A stretch of 64,000 nt of DNA, taken from assembly GCA_958403385.1 (NCBI GenBank), contig CATXXC010000006.1, forward strand, positions 1-64,000, written 5' to 3'. This stretch comes from an uncultured Collinsella sp. GTDB taxonomy: Bacteria; Actinomycetota; Coriobacteriia; Coriobacteriales; Coriobacteriaceae. The first letter of the stretch is position 1. Every line of letters starts with the position of its first letter. The translations under genes were made by a program, and so were the position numbers. This document shows, piece by piece, positions 33,288 through 42,441 of the stretch. The notes under the pieces were generated by a model. That model worked only from the letters and a program-made list of their open reading frames with translations, ran no database searches and was not told where the DNA came from.

Positions 33288-33329
33288 GAAGGGGGCTCCT
33301 TGTTGGCAAGGAGCCCCCTTCTGCTTTTG
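33288..33329. terminator. Bidirectional terminator between polA and the Cof-type gene
   Basis: GAAGGGGGCTCCTTG and CAAGGAGCCCCCTTC form a perfect 15-bp stem with a TTGG loop. On the plus strand it is followed by TGCTTTTGG; on the minus strand by GTTCAATTAAATT. Confidence 0.75.
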
Positions 33330-33355
33330 GTTACTTTGGGGTTGTTGATATGCCT

Positions 33356-36103
33356 TTATTTGGCATCGGCCCAGGTTATGCCGGTGCTGGCTTCGGCGAT
33401 GAGGGGTACGCGCAGGTCTACGACGTGTTCCATGACGTCTTGGACCATGGCCGTCAGGCGCTCGACTTCGTCGATGGGGCATTCAAAGTCCAATTCGTCG
33501 TGCACCTGTAAGATCATGTGGGCGGCAAAGCCCTCTTCTTCCAGGCGACGGCTAACGCGGGCCATCGCGATCTTGATGATGTCTGCTGCGGTTCCCTGCA
33601 TGGGGTGGTTCATGGCCGTGCGCTCGCCAAAGCCGCGGAGTTGAGGGTTTTTGGCCTTGAGCTCCGGAATATGGCGACGGCGACCGTACATGGTCTCGGC
33701 GTAGCCCGTCTGCTTGGCACGCGCCACCACGTTGTCGAGGAACGTACGCACGCCCGGATAGGCCTCGTAGTAGCGGTCGATCATGCCACGCGCCTCGGCC
33801 ATCGAGATGTGCAGCGACTGCGAGAGACCGTAGGCCTGCTGACCGTACACGATGCCAAAGTTCACGGCCTTGGCGCGGCTGCGCAGGTCGGGCGTTACCT
33901 CGGACACGGGAACGCCAAACACGCGCGCGGCCGTCTCGGCGTGGAAGTCCTCGCCCTCGTTAAAGGCGCGCACCAGGTGCTCGTCGCCCGAAAGATGCGC
34001 GAGCAGGCGCAGCTCGATCTGCGAGTAGTCCACCGCCAAAAAGACGCTGCCCTCGCCCGCCGAGAACGCCGTCTTGACGGTACGCCCCAGCTCAGAGCGC
34101 GTCGGGATGTTCTGCAGGTTCGGGTCGCTCGAGGACAGACGCCCCGTTGCGGTAATGGTTTGGTTGTACGTGGTGTGCACGCGGCCGTCACCGCGGCGTA
34201 GCGGGCCCAACGTGTCCAGATAGGTTGACTTGATCTTGGACTTCTCGCGCCAGTCCAAGATCAAACGAACAATCTCGTGGTCGCGGGCAAGATCACTCAG
34301 TACCTTGGCGTTGGTCGAATAGTAGCCGCGCTTGGTCTTTTTGAGACCCTTGGTCGGAAGGCCCATCACATCAAAGAGCACATGCGAGAGCTGCATGGGG
34401 CTGCCGATGTTAAAGGTCTCGTCACCGGCAAGGTCGCGAATGCTTCGCTCGACCTCGGTGATCTGGGTCGCCAGGCCCTCGGACAGGCTGCGCAGACGGT
34501 CGGGATCCACGAGCATGCCCGCGCGCTCCATCTTGGCAAGCACCGGCACAAGCGGCATCTCGATGCCGTCGAACACGTTGGCGGCGTTCTCGCGGGCCAT
34601 GCGGTCGCGCAGCGGTGCGACCAGCGCCAGCGTTAAGGCCGCCGTGCGGGCGGCAGGAGCCGGAGCGTCCTCGCCGGCATCCTCTGCACCGCGCGCCGCA
34701 GGCAGCGCCATCTGCAGATAGGTATCGGCCAGATATGCCTCGTCGAACTCGGAGCGGTCGGAATCCAGCAGGTAGGCGGCAACCACGGTATCGAAGATGC
34801 GCGTGGAATCGGCAGCGAGCGGATCCATGAGCTCGGGCTCAGAAGAATCGATGGGCGAAAGCTCGTGCAACAGCGCCTTCATATCCGGGCTCGCCACGCG
34901 ACCCTCCATAAACAGACGCGCGAGCACGCCGGCAATCACGCCGTGGACGAAGTTGAAGCCCTCGACCTCAGCCGCCGCACAGCTGTCGCCCTCCTCGAGC
35001 GCGAACAGGCCCTTGGACGTCGCCAACCACAGCGTGCGCGTCAGTCCAAAGAGCGCGCCCTCTTCCTTGTCATCGTCCACCACGGCGGCGACCCACTCGC
35101 CGGCATCAATCGCGCGGGAGACCTCAGCCGCAACGGCACCAAGCGCGTCAGCATCGCCGGCGGCTGCGTGAACCATCGCAGGTATCTCAAAAACACTGGA
35201 GGCAGCAGCCCCGCCCTCGCCGCCGATCAGCGCCAAGAAACGGTTCTGCATGGCGGTGATACCAAGCGTACCCAGCGCCGCGGAAACCTCATCGGCAGAA
35301 AACGCCGGGAAGGACGTTTCGTCAAAGTCGAGCTCGACAGGCGCATCGGTGCGAATGGTTGCGACCTTGCGGCTCAGCAGCGCATCGTCGATGTGCGCAC
35401 GCAGGTTCTCGCCCATCTTGCCCTTGACCTCGTCGGCATGCGCGATGACCTCGTCCAGGCTACCGTACTGCGCGATAAGCGCGCTCGCCTTTTTGGGGCC
35501 GATGCCCGGTACGCCGGGAATGTTGTCCGACGTATCGCCCTTCAGACCGTAAAAATCGGGCACGAGCGCCGGTGTAATGCCGTGATACAGGTCGTCCACG
35601 CTCTCGGGCGTCATGATCGCCACGTCGGACAGGCCCTTGCGAGTCGAGACCACGTTGACGTGCTCGGTCACAAGCTGATACATGTCGCGGTCGCCGGTCA
35701 CCAGCAGCATGTCGCAGCCGGCCTCCTCGCCCAGGCGAGCCATGGTTCCCAGGATATCGTCGCCTTCCCAGCCCTCGGACTGCAGAATCGGCACGTTGAG
35801 CGCGGTGAGCAGCTCCTTGATCATAGGGAACTGCGCGTGCAGATCGGGGTCCATGGGCGGGCGCTGCGCCTTATACTGCGGCAGCATCTCCATGCGCACG
35901 CGCGGCTTGCCCTTATCAAACGCCACGACCACGCCGTCGGGGTTAAAGGCATCGATCATCTTGAGAAACATGTTCAGAAAACCAAAGATTGCGTTGGTGG
36001 GGCGACCGTCCGGCGCGTTCATGGTGGGCGGCACGGCGTGGAAGGCGCGGTGCATGAGCGAGTTGCCGTCGATAACGGCAAAGGTACGGCGCTTGTCAGA
36101 CAT
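33356..36103 (-). CDS. polA: DNA polymerase I
   Basis: This is a 915-residue replication and repair polymerase. The N-terminal 5' nuclease domain starts AVIDGNSLMHRAFHAVPP and has GWEGDDILGTMAR and GLKGDTSDNIPGVPGIGPKKA (about residue 180-200). The middle region (about 310-540) corresponds to the 3'-5' exonuclease fold but shows no clear DxE catalytic set, as in many Gram-positive PolI. Polymerase motifs follow: FLAVDYSQIELRLLAHLSGDE (A), RSRAKAVNFGIVYGQQAYGLS (B) and LQVHDELDFECP (C). The ATG at 36103 has GAGG nine bases upstream. Confidence 0.96.
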   Translation of the reverse strand: MSDKRRTFAVIDGNSLMHRAFHAVPPTMNAPDGRPTNAIFGFLNMFLKMIDAFNPDGVVVAFDKGKPRVRMEMLPQYKAQRPPMDPDLHAQFPMIKELLTALNVPILQSEGWEGDDILGTMARLGEEAGCDMLLVTGDRDMYQLVTEHVNVVSTRKGLSDVAIMTPESVDDLYHGITPALVPDFYGLKGDTSDNIPGVPGIGPKKASALIAQYGSLDEVIAHADEVKGKMGENLRAHIDDALLSRKVATIRTDAPVELDFDETSFPAFSADEVSAALGTLGITAMQNRFLALIGGEGGAAASSVFEIPAMVHAAAGDADALGAVAAEVSRAIDAGEWVAAVVDDDKEEGALFGLTRTLWLATSKGLFALEEGDSCAAAEVEGFNFVHGVIAGVLARLFMEGRVASPDMKALLHELSPIDSSEPELMDPLAADSTRIFDTVVAAYLLDSDRSEFDEAYLADTYLQMALPAARGAEDAGEDAPAPAARTAALTLALVAPLRDRMARENAANVFDGIEMPLVPVLAKMERAGMLVDPDRLRSLSEGLATQITEVERSIRDLAGDETFNIGSPMQLSHVLFDVMGLPTKGLKKTKRGYYSTNAKVLSDLARDHEIVRLILDWREKSKIKSTYLDTLGPLRRGDGRVHTTYNQTITATGRLSSSDPNLQNIPTRSELGRTVKTAFSAGEGSVFLAVDYSQIELRLLAHLSGDEHLVRAFNEGEDFHAETAARVFGVPVSEVTPDLRSRAKAVNFGIVYGQQAYGLSQSLHISMAEARGMIDRYYEAYPGVRTFLDNVVARAKQTGYAETMYGRRRHIPELKAKNPQLRGFGERTAMNHPMQGTAADIIKIAMARVSRRLEEEGFAAHMILQVHDELDFECPIDEVERLTAMVQDVMEHVVDLRVPLIAEASTGITWADAK

Positions 36104-36269
36104 ATTGAATACCTCGCTTTGGGCTGGGCACGGTTTGCTCACTCCAGTTTACACGCTCCCCGCCCCGCGGCCACCGCACATCAAGCTCCCCCGCCACCGC
36201 GCGCCCGTGCGTGATACGATGGCTCACGGTACATTAACCAGCACGATCGATCCGAAAGGAGCCTGCGTC

Positions 36270-37667
36270 ATGGAGCGTCCCTGCGCATGGAAAAAGTACA
36301 CGCCACAGCAAGTCGAGGAGCTCGAGGAGCTTTGCCGCGGCTATAAGCAGTTTTTGAGCGAGAACAAGACCGAGCGCCTGTGCGTCAAGACCGGTATCAA
36401 GATGGCCGAGGAGGCGGGCTACGTCAATCTGGAGACCGTGATCACCGAGGGCCGCGCGCTCAAGGCCGGCGACAAGGTGTACGCCGCCAACCACGGCAAG
36501 GACCTTATGCTCGTCAACCTGGGCACCGCCCCGCTCGAGCAGGGCTTTAACATCCTGGGCGCCCACGTGGACTCGCCGCGCCTGGACCTCAAGCAGAACC
36601 CCGCCTTCGAGGCCGGCGACATGGCCTACCTCGACACGCACTACTACGGCGGCGTCAAGAGCTACCACTGGGTGGCCTCCCCACTTGCACTCGTGGGCGT
36701 CATCTGCAAAAAGGACGGCACCACCGTCGACATCAACATCGGCGACAAGGCAGACGATCCGGTCTTTACCATCTCCGACCTGCTGATCCACCTCTCGAGC
36801 GAGCAGATGGCCAAGCCCGCCAAGGACGCCGTCGACGCCGAGATCCTCGACGTGATCGTGGGCGGCCGTCCCGTCAAGTTCGATGAGGACGACAAAGACG
36901 CTCCCAAGGAGCCCGTCAAGCAGATGTTCCTGGATATCCTCAAGGAGCAGTACGACGTCGAGGAGGAGGACTTCCTCTCCGCCGAGATCGAGGTCGTGCC
37001 CGCCGGCCCGGCCCGCGACATGGGCCTCGACCGCTCCATGATTCTGGGCTATGGCCACGACGACCGTGTCTGCGCCTATCCGTCCATGCTCGCCCAGATC
37101 AACGTCGCCAACGTGGAACGCACGAGCATCACACTCATCGTCGACAAGGAGGAGATCGGTTCCGTGGGCGCCACCGGCATGACGAGCCGCTTCTTCGAGA
37201 ACACCGTCGCCGAGATCATGACGCTCGCCGGCGAGGATAGCCCGCTGGCCCTGCGCCGCGCGCTCGCCCGCAGCCGCATGCTTTCCTCCGACGTGTCCGC
37301 CGGCTTCGACCCGGGCTATGCCGGCAAGTTCGAGACCAAGAACGCCGCCTTTATGGGTCGTGGCCTGTGCTTTAACAAGTACACGGGCAGCCGCGGCAAG
37401 GGCGGCTCCAACGACGCCGACGCCGAGTACGTGGCCCTCGTCCGCGACATCATGGACGAGGCCGGCGTGGACTTCCAGACCTGCGAGCTCGGCCGCGTCA
37501 ACGCGGGCGGCGGCGGCACCATCGCCTACATCATGGCCAAGTACGGCATGAACGTCATCGACTCCGGCGTTGCCGTCCTGTCCATGCACGCCCTGTGGGA
37601 GGTCGCCAACAAGGCCGACATCTACGAGGCATATCGCGGTTACAAGGCCTTCCTCGAGCGCGCCTAA
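36270..37667 (+). CDS. Aminopeptidase, M18 family
   Basis: This is a 465-residue zinc metallopeptidase. Metal and catalytic residues are visible in NILGAHVDSPRLDLKQNP (His-Asp, about residue 95), DKEEIGSVGATGM (Glu-Glu, about 293), GHDDRVCAYPSM and the last histidine in VAVLSMHALWEVANKADI (about 440). It removes acidic or neutral N-terminal residues from peptides in the cytoplasm. Length and the N-terminus ELCRGYKQFLSENKTER match the M18 branch found in Firmicutes and Coriobacteria. The ATG at 36270 has GAAAGGAG upstream. Divergent from polA. Confidence 0.92.
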   Translation: MERPCAWKKYTPQQVEELEELCRGYKQFLSENKTERLCVKTGIKMAEEAGYVNLETVITEGRALKAGDKVYAANHGKDLMLVNLGTAPLEQGFNILGAHVDSPRLDLKQNPAFEAGDMAYLDTHYYGGVKSYHWVASPLALVGVICKKDGTTVDINIGDKADDPVFTISDLLIHLSSEQMAKPAKDAVDAEILDVIVGGRPVKFDEDDKDAPKEPVKQMFLDILKEQYDVEEEDFLSAEIEVVPAGPARDMGLDRSMILGYGHDDRVCAYPSMLAQINVANVERTSITLIVDKEEIGSVGATGMTSRFFENTVAEIMTLAGEDSPLALRRALARSRMLSSDVSAGFDPGYAGKFETKNAAFMGRGLCFNKYTGSRGKGGSNDADAEYVALVRDIMDEAGVDFQTCELGRVNAGGGGTIAYIMAKYGMNVIDSGVAVLSMHALWEVANKADIYEAYRGYKAFLERA

Positions 37668-37680
37668 CCGACCCTTCATC

Positions 37681-37747
37681 AGTTGCGGTGAAATAGTTCC
37701 TAAATAGCCCTTTAGACAGGTCGAACAAGAACTATTCCACCGCAACT
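37681..37747. repeat. Intergenic palindrome of the AGTTGCGGTGAAATAG family
   Basis: AGTTGCGGTGAAATAGTTC and GAACTATTCCACCGCAACT are inverse with one mismatch, separated by about 29 bases. It lies between the M18 aminopeptidase and yaaA, both on the plus strand, and ends 22 bases before yaaA. The arm matches those at 61-85 and 17102-17176. Confidence 0.85.
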
Positions 37748-37769
37748 TCTTTTTGGCAGAGGAGAATCC

Positions 37770-38579
37770 ATGCTGCAGGTCATCGTTTCGCCCGCCAAGC
37801 AGATGCGCTCGGCCCAAGATGCTTTTGAAGTCCTGGGCATTCCGCCCTTTGCGCGCGAGACGGCTCGACTGCATCGCGCGTTGCTAGATATTGAGCGAAA
37901 TGAAGGCAGCGGCGGCCTGCAGGCGCTATGGAACGTGAGTGACAAACTGCTGGGGCCTTGCCTCAACACCCTGCATGAGTTCGAGCCCATCTTGGAAAAC
38001 GGCGACCTCGACAATCCCGATATCGCCCGCAATACCTCCCCCGCCGTCATGTCCTATCACGGCATTCAATACCAGAGCATGGCACCCGAGGTGATGGATG
38101 CCGCGCAGCTCGCATGGCTGCAAGACCATCTGTGGATCCTCTCGGGCCTTTACGGATGCGTACGCCCCTTCCATGCCGTTGAACCGTATCGGCTGGAGAT
38201 GGGCGCGAAGCTTGCCGTCGACGGCGCCCGAGACCTCTACGCGTTTTGGGGCGACAGGCTCGCACGGGCTATCGCTCCGGCAGACTCCAACGCTACGATC
38301 GTCAACCTTGCCAGCGTGGAATACGCCAAAGCCGTTCTGACCCGCCTCACCACCGATGCCACGGTCGTCACATGTCTCTTTGGCGAAGGCGTCCGCAACG
38401 GCAAGCCCATCCAACGGTCGACCGCCAGCAAAAAAGCGCGCGGCTCCATGGTGCGCTGGATGGCAGAAAACAAACTCGTGGATGCAAGCGAACTTACCGC
38501 ATTCAACATCGGCTATCGTCACATCCCCGAGCTTTCAGACAAAAACACCCTGGTTTTCATGAACGCGCAGGCACAATAG
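37770..38579 (+). CDS. yaaA: Peroxide stress protein YaaA family
   Basis: This is a 269-residue protein starting MLQVIVSPAKQM, with YHGIQYQSMAPEVMDAAQLAWLQDHLWILSGLYG (about 92-125), PYRLEMG and VVTCLFGEGVRNGKPIQRSTASKKARGSMVRWM near the end, all typical of YaaA (DUF328). In E. coli the family lowers free iron during peroxide stress and binds DNA. The ATG at 37770 has AGAGGAG upstream. It ends 24 bases from a convergent gene. Confidence 0.92.
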   Translation: MLQVIVSPAKQMRSAQDAFEVLGIPPFARETARLHRALLDIERNEGSGGLQALWNVSDKLLGPCLNTLHEFEPILENGDLDNPDIARNTSPAVMSYHGIQYQSMAPEVMDAAQLAWLQDHLWILSGLYGCVRPFHAVEPYRLEMGAKLAVDGARDLYAFWGDRLARAIAPADSNATIVNLASVEYAKAVLTRLTTDATVVTCLFGEGVRNGKPIQRSTASKKARGSMVRWMAENKLVDASELTAFNIGYRHIPELSDKNTLVFMNAQAQ

Positions 38580-38602
38580 GCCCGCCGTTTCCAAACACCC
38601 CG

Positions 38603-39124
38603 TTACTCCGCCAAGCCATCGGCCTTTGCAATCCCGTTTGTCGAACCGTCCTGATAGACAATCTTGACGTGCTCAACCTCGGACACCGCAACACCCGTCG
38701 GAGGCTCCAGACGCCATTCCGTCAGGGCGATATCCATGGTCGTGGGCACATCTCCTTGATCTTTGAGCTTCACCGTGAGCGTTTTGAGTGCCGCGTCAAA
38801 CGTCACGCGCTCGATCTCTTCACCTGGAATGGACCCACCACTCAGCTGCAACTGCACAAACTCATCGCGCGGGTACCAATAATCGCCCGGAACGGCGAGC
38901 GTATTGGCATTACCGCCAGTACTCCTCACCGTCATAATCGGTAGGCTATCATCAGCCTCAAACTCCCAGGCAGCGCCGCCGCGACCGCCAAACGTCCAAA
39001 TACAAAAGGCAATCACCAGCACGGCAAGCACCGCAAAACCAATCGCGACAAGGCCATGGTGCGCACGGCTTTCCTCGGTCGACACATCCCACTGCATCTC
39101 TCGATATAGATGCTTGTCTTCCAT
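38603..39124 (-). CDS. Membrane-anchored protein of unknown function
   Basis: This is a 173-residue protein. After a hydrophilic 23-residue start comes one hydrophobic segment, LVAIGFAVLAVLVIAFCIWTF (about residues 25-45), and a C-terminal extracytoplasmic part of about 125 residues rich in beta-type sequence (FVQLQLSGGSIPGEEIERVTFD, LKTLTVKLKDQG). No family is recognised. It could be a substrate of none of the nearby pathways. The ATG at 39124 has GAGGAGG upstream. Divergent from the thiC riboswitch. Confidence 0.75.
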   Translation of the reverse strand: MEDKHLYREMQWDVSTEESRAHHGLVAIGFAVLAVLVIAFCIWTFGGRGGAAWEFEADDSLPIMTVRSTGGNANTLAVPGDYWYPRDEFVQLQLSGGSIPGEEIERVTFDAALKTLTVKLKDQGDVPTTMDIALTEWRLEPPTGVAVSEVEHVKIVYQDGSTNGIAKADGLAE

Positions 39125-39174
39125 GTTCGCCTCCTCACGGGCACGCTCGTTAGGCCAATCGTACCCATTCGAGC

Positions 39175-39180
39175 TATACT
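39175..39180 (+). promoter_or_regulatory. -10 box of the thiC transcript
   Basis: TATACT lies about 15 bases before the riboswitch begins. The -35 region is not recognisable. Confidence 0.4.
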
Positions 39181-39194
39181 TGAGCCCATTACAT

Positions 39195-39288
39195 AAACGG
39201 GGGGCTTGCAGGACAAGACGGCAGGCTGAGATTGGGCGCGCCCGCCCTGACCCGCAAACCTGATATGGGTAATGCCAACGAAGGGAGC
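39195..39288 (+). promoter_or_regulatory. TPP riboswitch (thi box) upstream of thiC
   Basis: The conserved core is seen in order: GGGGGGCTTGC, GGCTGAGATT, ACCCGCAAACCTGAT, GGGTAATGCCAACGAAGGGAG. It senses thiamine pyrophosphate and ends with the ribosome site AGGGAG of thiC, so control is likely at translation start. Confidence 0.95.
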
Positions 39289-39295
39289 CGTGCCA

Positions 39296-40630
39296 ATGAG
39301 CACACAGACCGAGCCCAAGCTCGTCACGCAAATCGACTTCGCCCGCGCCGGGCAGATCACGCCGCAGATGAAGGAGGTTGCCGAGCGCGAGCATCGCGCC
39401 CCCGAGTACATCCGCGAGCGCGTGGCCGACGGCCGCATCGCCATCCCCGCCAACATCGTGCATATCAAAAAAGGCATGCGCGCCTTTGGTGTCGGCGAAG
39501 GCCTTTCCACCAAGGTCAACGTCAACCTGGGCATCTCGGGCGATAAGGCCGATGCCGCCGAGGAATGGAAGAAGGTCAAGATCGCCGAGGACTTTGGCGC
39601 CGACGCCATCATGGACCTCTCCAACTCGGGCAAGACACGCCAGTTCCGCCAGCAGCTCATCGACGAGACGCCGCTCATGGTGGGCACCGTCCCCATGTAC
39701 GACGCCATCGGCTACATGGAAAAGCCGCTGGTCAAGCTTACCAAGGATGACCTGCTCGAGGTCGTGCGCGCGCACGCCGAGGACGGCGTGGACTTTATGA
39801 CCATCCACTGCGGCATCAATAAATCGGTCATCAAAACCTTCAAGGAGACCGGCCGCCTCATGAACATCGTCAGCCGCGGCGGCTCGCTGCTGTTTGGCTG
39901 GATGGAGGTCACCGGCAATGAGAACCCCTTCTACGAGTTCTACGACGAGGTGCTCGAGATCTGCCACGAGTACGACGTGACGATCTCGCTCGGCGATTCC
40001 TGCCGCCCGGGCTGCCTCTACGATTCCAACGACGCCACCGAGACCGCCGAGATGATCGAGCTGGGCAAGCTGTGCAAGCGCGCATGGGCCGCCGGCGTCC
40101 AGGTTATGGTCGAGGGACCGGGCCACATGGCGCTCGACGAAATCGCCGCCAATATGAAGCTGCAGAAGCGCCTGTGCCACAACGCCCCGTTCTATGTGCT
40201 GGGGCCGCTGGTGACCGATATCGGCGTGGGTTACGACCACATCACCGCAGCCATCGGCGGCGCCATCTCCGCAAGCTCTGGCGCCGACTTCCTGTGCTAC
40301 GTGACGCCGGCAGAGCACCTATGCCTGCCTAACGCCCAGGATGTGCTTGACGGCCTCATGGCCACTAAGATCGCCGCACATGCCGCCGATATCGCCAAGA
40401 AGGTGCCGCACGCCCGCGACATGGACGACAAGATGGGCCAGGCACGCCGCAAACTCGACTGGGATGCCATGTGGAAGTGTGCTCTCGACCCGGTCACCGG
40501 CAAGAAGCGCTACGAGGAATCCCCTGCCGCCACTGAGGGTACTTGTACCATGTGCGGCAAGATGTGTGCTGTCCGCACCGTCAACAAAATCTTCGAGGGC
40601 ACCACGATCGACCTCGGCATGGAGGACTAG
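39296..40630 (+). CDS. thiC: Phosphomethylpyrimidine synthase ThiC
   Basis: This is a 444-residue radical SAM enzyme that converts aminoimidazole ribotide to hydroxymethylpyrimidine phosphate for thiamine. It has MKEVAEREHRAPEYIRERVADGRIAIPAN, KVNVNLGISGDK, the substrate-site stretch MTIHCGINKSVI, SLGDSCRPGCLYDSND, QVMVEGPGHMALDEIAANM and the C-terminal cluster motif TCTMCGKMCAVR (CxxCxxxxC). Shorter than enterobacterial ThiC, as usual outside Proteobacteria. The ATG at 39296 follows the TPP riboswitch. thiD is next after about 180 bases. Confidence 0.97.
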   Translation: MSTQTEPKLVTQIDFARAGQITPQMKEVAEREHRAPEYIRERVADGRIAIPANIVHIKKGMRAFGVGEGLSTKVNVNLGISGDKADAAEEWKKVKIAEDFGADAIMDLSNSGKTRQFRQQLIDETPLMVGTVPMYDAIGYMEKPLVKLTKDDLLEVVRAHAEDGVDFMTIHCGINKSVIKTFKETGRLMNIVSRGGSLLFGWMEVTGNENPFYEFYDEVLEICHEYDVTISLGDSCRPGCLYDSNDATETAEMIELGKLCKRAWAAGVQVMVEGPGHMALDEIAANMKLQKRLCHNAPFYVLGPLVTDIGVGYDHITAAIGGAISASSGADFLCYVTPAEHLCLPNAQDVLDGLMATKIAAHAADIAKKVPHARDMDDKMGQARRKLDWDAMWKCALDPVTGKKRYEESPAATEGTCTMCGKMCAVRTVNKIFEGTTIDLGMED

Positions 40631-40760
40631 CCCTGTCGCCGCGGCCGCTTCTGGCGGCGAGCCGGTGCCTGTCAATTGTTGACGTGTGAACATTTGCTTG
40701 CATTTGCGTAAAGATTGCATCGCCCGCCCGGGTTCGACATAGAGTCGGCCCGGGCATCTT

Positions 40761-40766
40761 TATAAT
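40761..40766 (+). promoter_or_regulatory. -10 box between thiC and thiD
   Basis: TATAAT lies 46 bases before thiD, right after a hairpin formed by two GCCCGGG/CCCGGGC arms (about 40727-40756) that may end the thiC transcript. No good -35. Confidence 0.35.
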
Positions 40767-40812
40767 GCTGGCTTATAGACCCATTTGATTCCGACCGAAC
40801 AAGGGAGCGAAC

Positions 40813-41643
40813 ATGGATCGCAGTAAGGTACCTGCCGTTCTATCCATCGCAGGATCCGATTCCAGCGGTGGCGCCGGCATTCAGGCCGACATCAAGACCA
40901 TCACGGCGCACCGCCTGTATGCCGAGACGGCCATCACCGCTATCACCGCACAGAACACCCTGGGCGTCACCGCCGTGCAGAACATCTCCCCGGATATTGT
41001 CGCGGCACAGATCGATGCCGTTTTTGACGATATCCGCCCCAACGCCGTCAAGATTGGCATGGTTTCCTCTGCCGAGATTATCGAGGTTATCGCCGACCGC
41101 CTGAGCGCTTGGAACGCGACAAACGTGGTAGTCGACCCCGTCATGGTAGCCACCTCGGGCGCACGGCTGATTGCCGAAGATGCCGCCGAGGCGCTCACCC
41201 GCCGCCTGTTCCCGCTAGCGACGGTTATCACGCCCAATATTCCCGAGGCCATGGCCCTGCTCGACTACGAGGTCGACTCCGAGCGCACGCAGCAAAATGC
41301 TGCCATGCTCCTCACCCGCCGCTTTGGTTGCGCATCCCTCGTTAAGGGTGGGCATCTTGTCAACGAGGCCAACGATGTACTGGCCGAACCCGCGCCACTC
41401 GATGACGAGGGCAACCATCTGGGAGATCCACTCACCACGTGGTTCCGCCACAAGCGCATCGAGACCGACAACACACACGGCACCGGCTGCACGCTCTCGT
41501 CCGCCATCGCCTGCGCGCTGGCGCAGGGCATGGATCTTGCCGACGCCGTCAACGCGGGCAAGGCCTACCTAACGGGCGCCCTCGCCGCCGGCTTTGACAT
41601 GGGCAAAGGTTCCGGCCCCGTCAATCACATGTGGCAGTATTAA
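40813..41643 (+). CDS. thiD: Hydroxymethylpyrimidine/phosphomethylpyrimidine kinase ThiD
   Basis: This is a 276-residue ribokinase-fold kinase. It begins AVLSIAGSDSSGGAGIQADIKT, has PNAVKIGMVSS and VVVDPVMVATSGARL, PNIPEAMALL, and the catalytic anion-hole motif DNTHGTGCTLSSAIACALAQG (about residue 220). It phosphorylates HMP and HMP-P, using the product of ThiC. The ATG at 40813 has AAGGGAG upstream. Confidence 0.95.
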   Translation: MDRSKVPAVLSIAGSDSSGGAGIQADIKTITAHRLYAETAITAITAQNTLGVTAVQNISPDIVAAQIDAVFDDIRPNAVKIGMVSSAEIIEVIADRLSAWNATNVVVDPVMVATSGARLIAEDAAEALTRRLFPLATVITPNIPEAMALLDYEVDSERTQQNAAMLLTRRFGCASLVKGGHLVNEANDVLAEPAPLDDEGNHLGDPLTTWFRHKRIETDNTHGTGCTLSSAIACALAQGMDLADAVNAGKAYLTGALAAGFDMGKGSGPVNHMWQY

Positions 41644-41652
41644 GATTCGCAG

Positions 41653-41698
41653 CCCAAACCACCGCAAAGGGGACAGGCACCTTTGCGGTGGTTTGGGG
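41653..41698. repeat. Palindrome between convergent thiD and the GDSL hydrolase
   Basis: CCCAAACCACCGCAAAGG and CCTTTGCGGTGGTTTGGG (offset by one base) pair around GGGACAGGCA. It lacks a T tract on either strand. The centre resembles that of the palindrome at 17588-17618 (GGGACAGTCCCTTTG). Confidence 0.75.
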
Positions 41699-41703
41699 CC
41701 GTG

Positions 41704-42363
41704 CTACTCACCGAGCATCTCTTGGAGCTTGGCCGCCACGGCATGTCCCAAGCTCTCGTGGCTTTCGGGCATCATATGCAGATAGTCGATATCGCCCGGC
41801 TCGGCAAAGTCGGCGGCATTCAAAAAGTCGCAGCCAAACTGCTCAGCCACATGTGCGTAGTACTCGCCAAAATGCTCCGAGGCCTCGACGGAACGCTCGT
41901 CAAAATCGGTCATATATACATCGGCGATTTGCGGCTTGATCTTGATAGGCGCCATCAGCAGAATGCGCGGACAAGGCGCAGCGTCGGTCCACGGAAACGC
42001 GCGGACGGCGCGAATCAGCGCCATGGCGCCACGGGCGATATCGGAAGCTGTCACGTTAAAGACCGTCTTACAGTCGTTGGTGCCCAGCATGATCACAATG
42101 GCGTCCAGCGGCTTATGGGCCTCGAGCAGCATCGGAAGTGCGCGGATGCCGTTAAGATTGGTGTCCAGATGGCACATGTCGTCGCGTACCGTCGTGCGGC
42201 CGTTGAGGCCTTCTTCAATTACATGCCAGCCCTCGCCTAAGTCACGTTGGGCCACGCCGCACCAGCGCACATCCTGCGCATAGCGCACCGCGGTGCCGTC
42301 GCGCATGCCCGCCGGATCGTAACCATAGGTGTTGCTGTCGCCAAAGCATAGAACGTTTTTCAT
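41704..42363 (-). CDS. SGNH/GDSL hydrolase
   Basis: This is a 219-residue esterase-type hydrolase. Block I is VLCFGDSNTYGYDP (nucleophile Ser about residue 10), block II GLNGRTT, block III IVIMLGTNDCK (about 90) and block V DYLHMMPESHESLG with the catalytic His. It resembles arylesterase/GDSL proteins that act on acylated sugars or short esters; the substrate is unknown. No signal peptide, so cytoplasmic. The ATG at 42363 has GAGGGG upstream. Confidence 0.88.
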   Translation of the reverse strand: MKNVLCFGDSNTYGYDPAGMRDGTAVRYAQDVRWCGVAQRDLGEGWHVIEEGLNGRTTVRDDMCHLDTNLNGIRALPMLLEAHKPLDAIVIMLGTNDCKTVFNVTASDIARGAMALIRAVRAFPWTDAAPCPRILLMAPIKIKPQIADVYMTDFDERSVEASEHFGEYYAHVAEQFGCDFLNAADFAEPGDIDYLHMMPESHESLGHAVAAKLQEMLGE

Positions 42364-42381
42364 CGTAAGCCCCTCGCTCAG

Positions 42382-42416
42382 TAAAAAGCCGACGGAAGCA
42401 GCCTCTCCCGCCGGCT
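42382..42416 (-). terminator. Rho-independent terminator after the PARG-like gene
   Basis: On the minus strand AGCCGGCGG pairs with CCGTCGGCT and is followed by TTTTAC; it lies in the 78-base gap before the GDSL gene. Confidence 0.75.
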
Positions 42417-42441
42417 CGACCCATCTGTCAGCACATACCGA

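Noticed and set aside
36234..37874. A 546-codon open frame antisense to the M18 aminopeptidase gene
   Set aside because: It is a shadow of the GC-rich plus-strand gene, lacks a ribosome site and family features, and the plus-strand protein has clear zinc-peptidase motifs.
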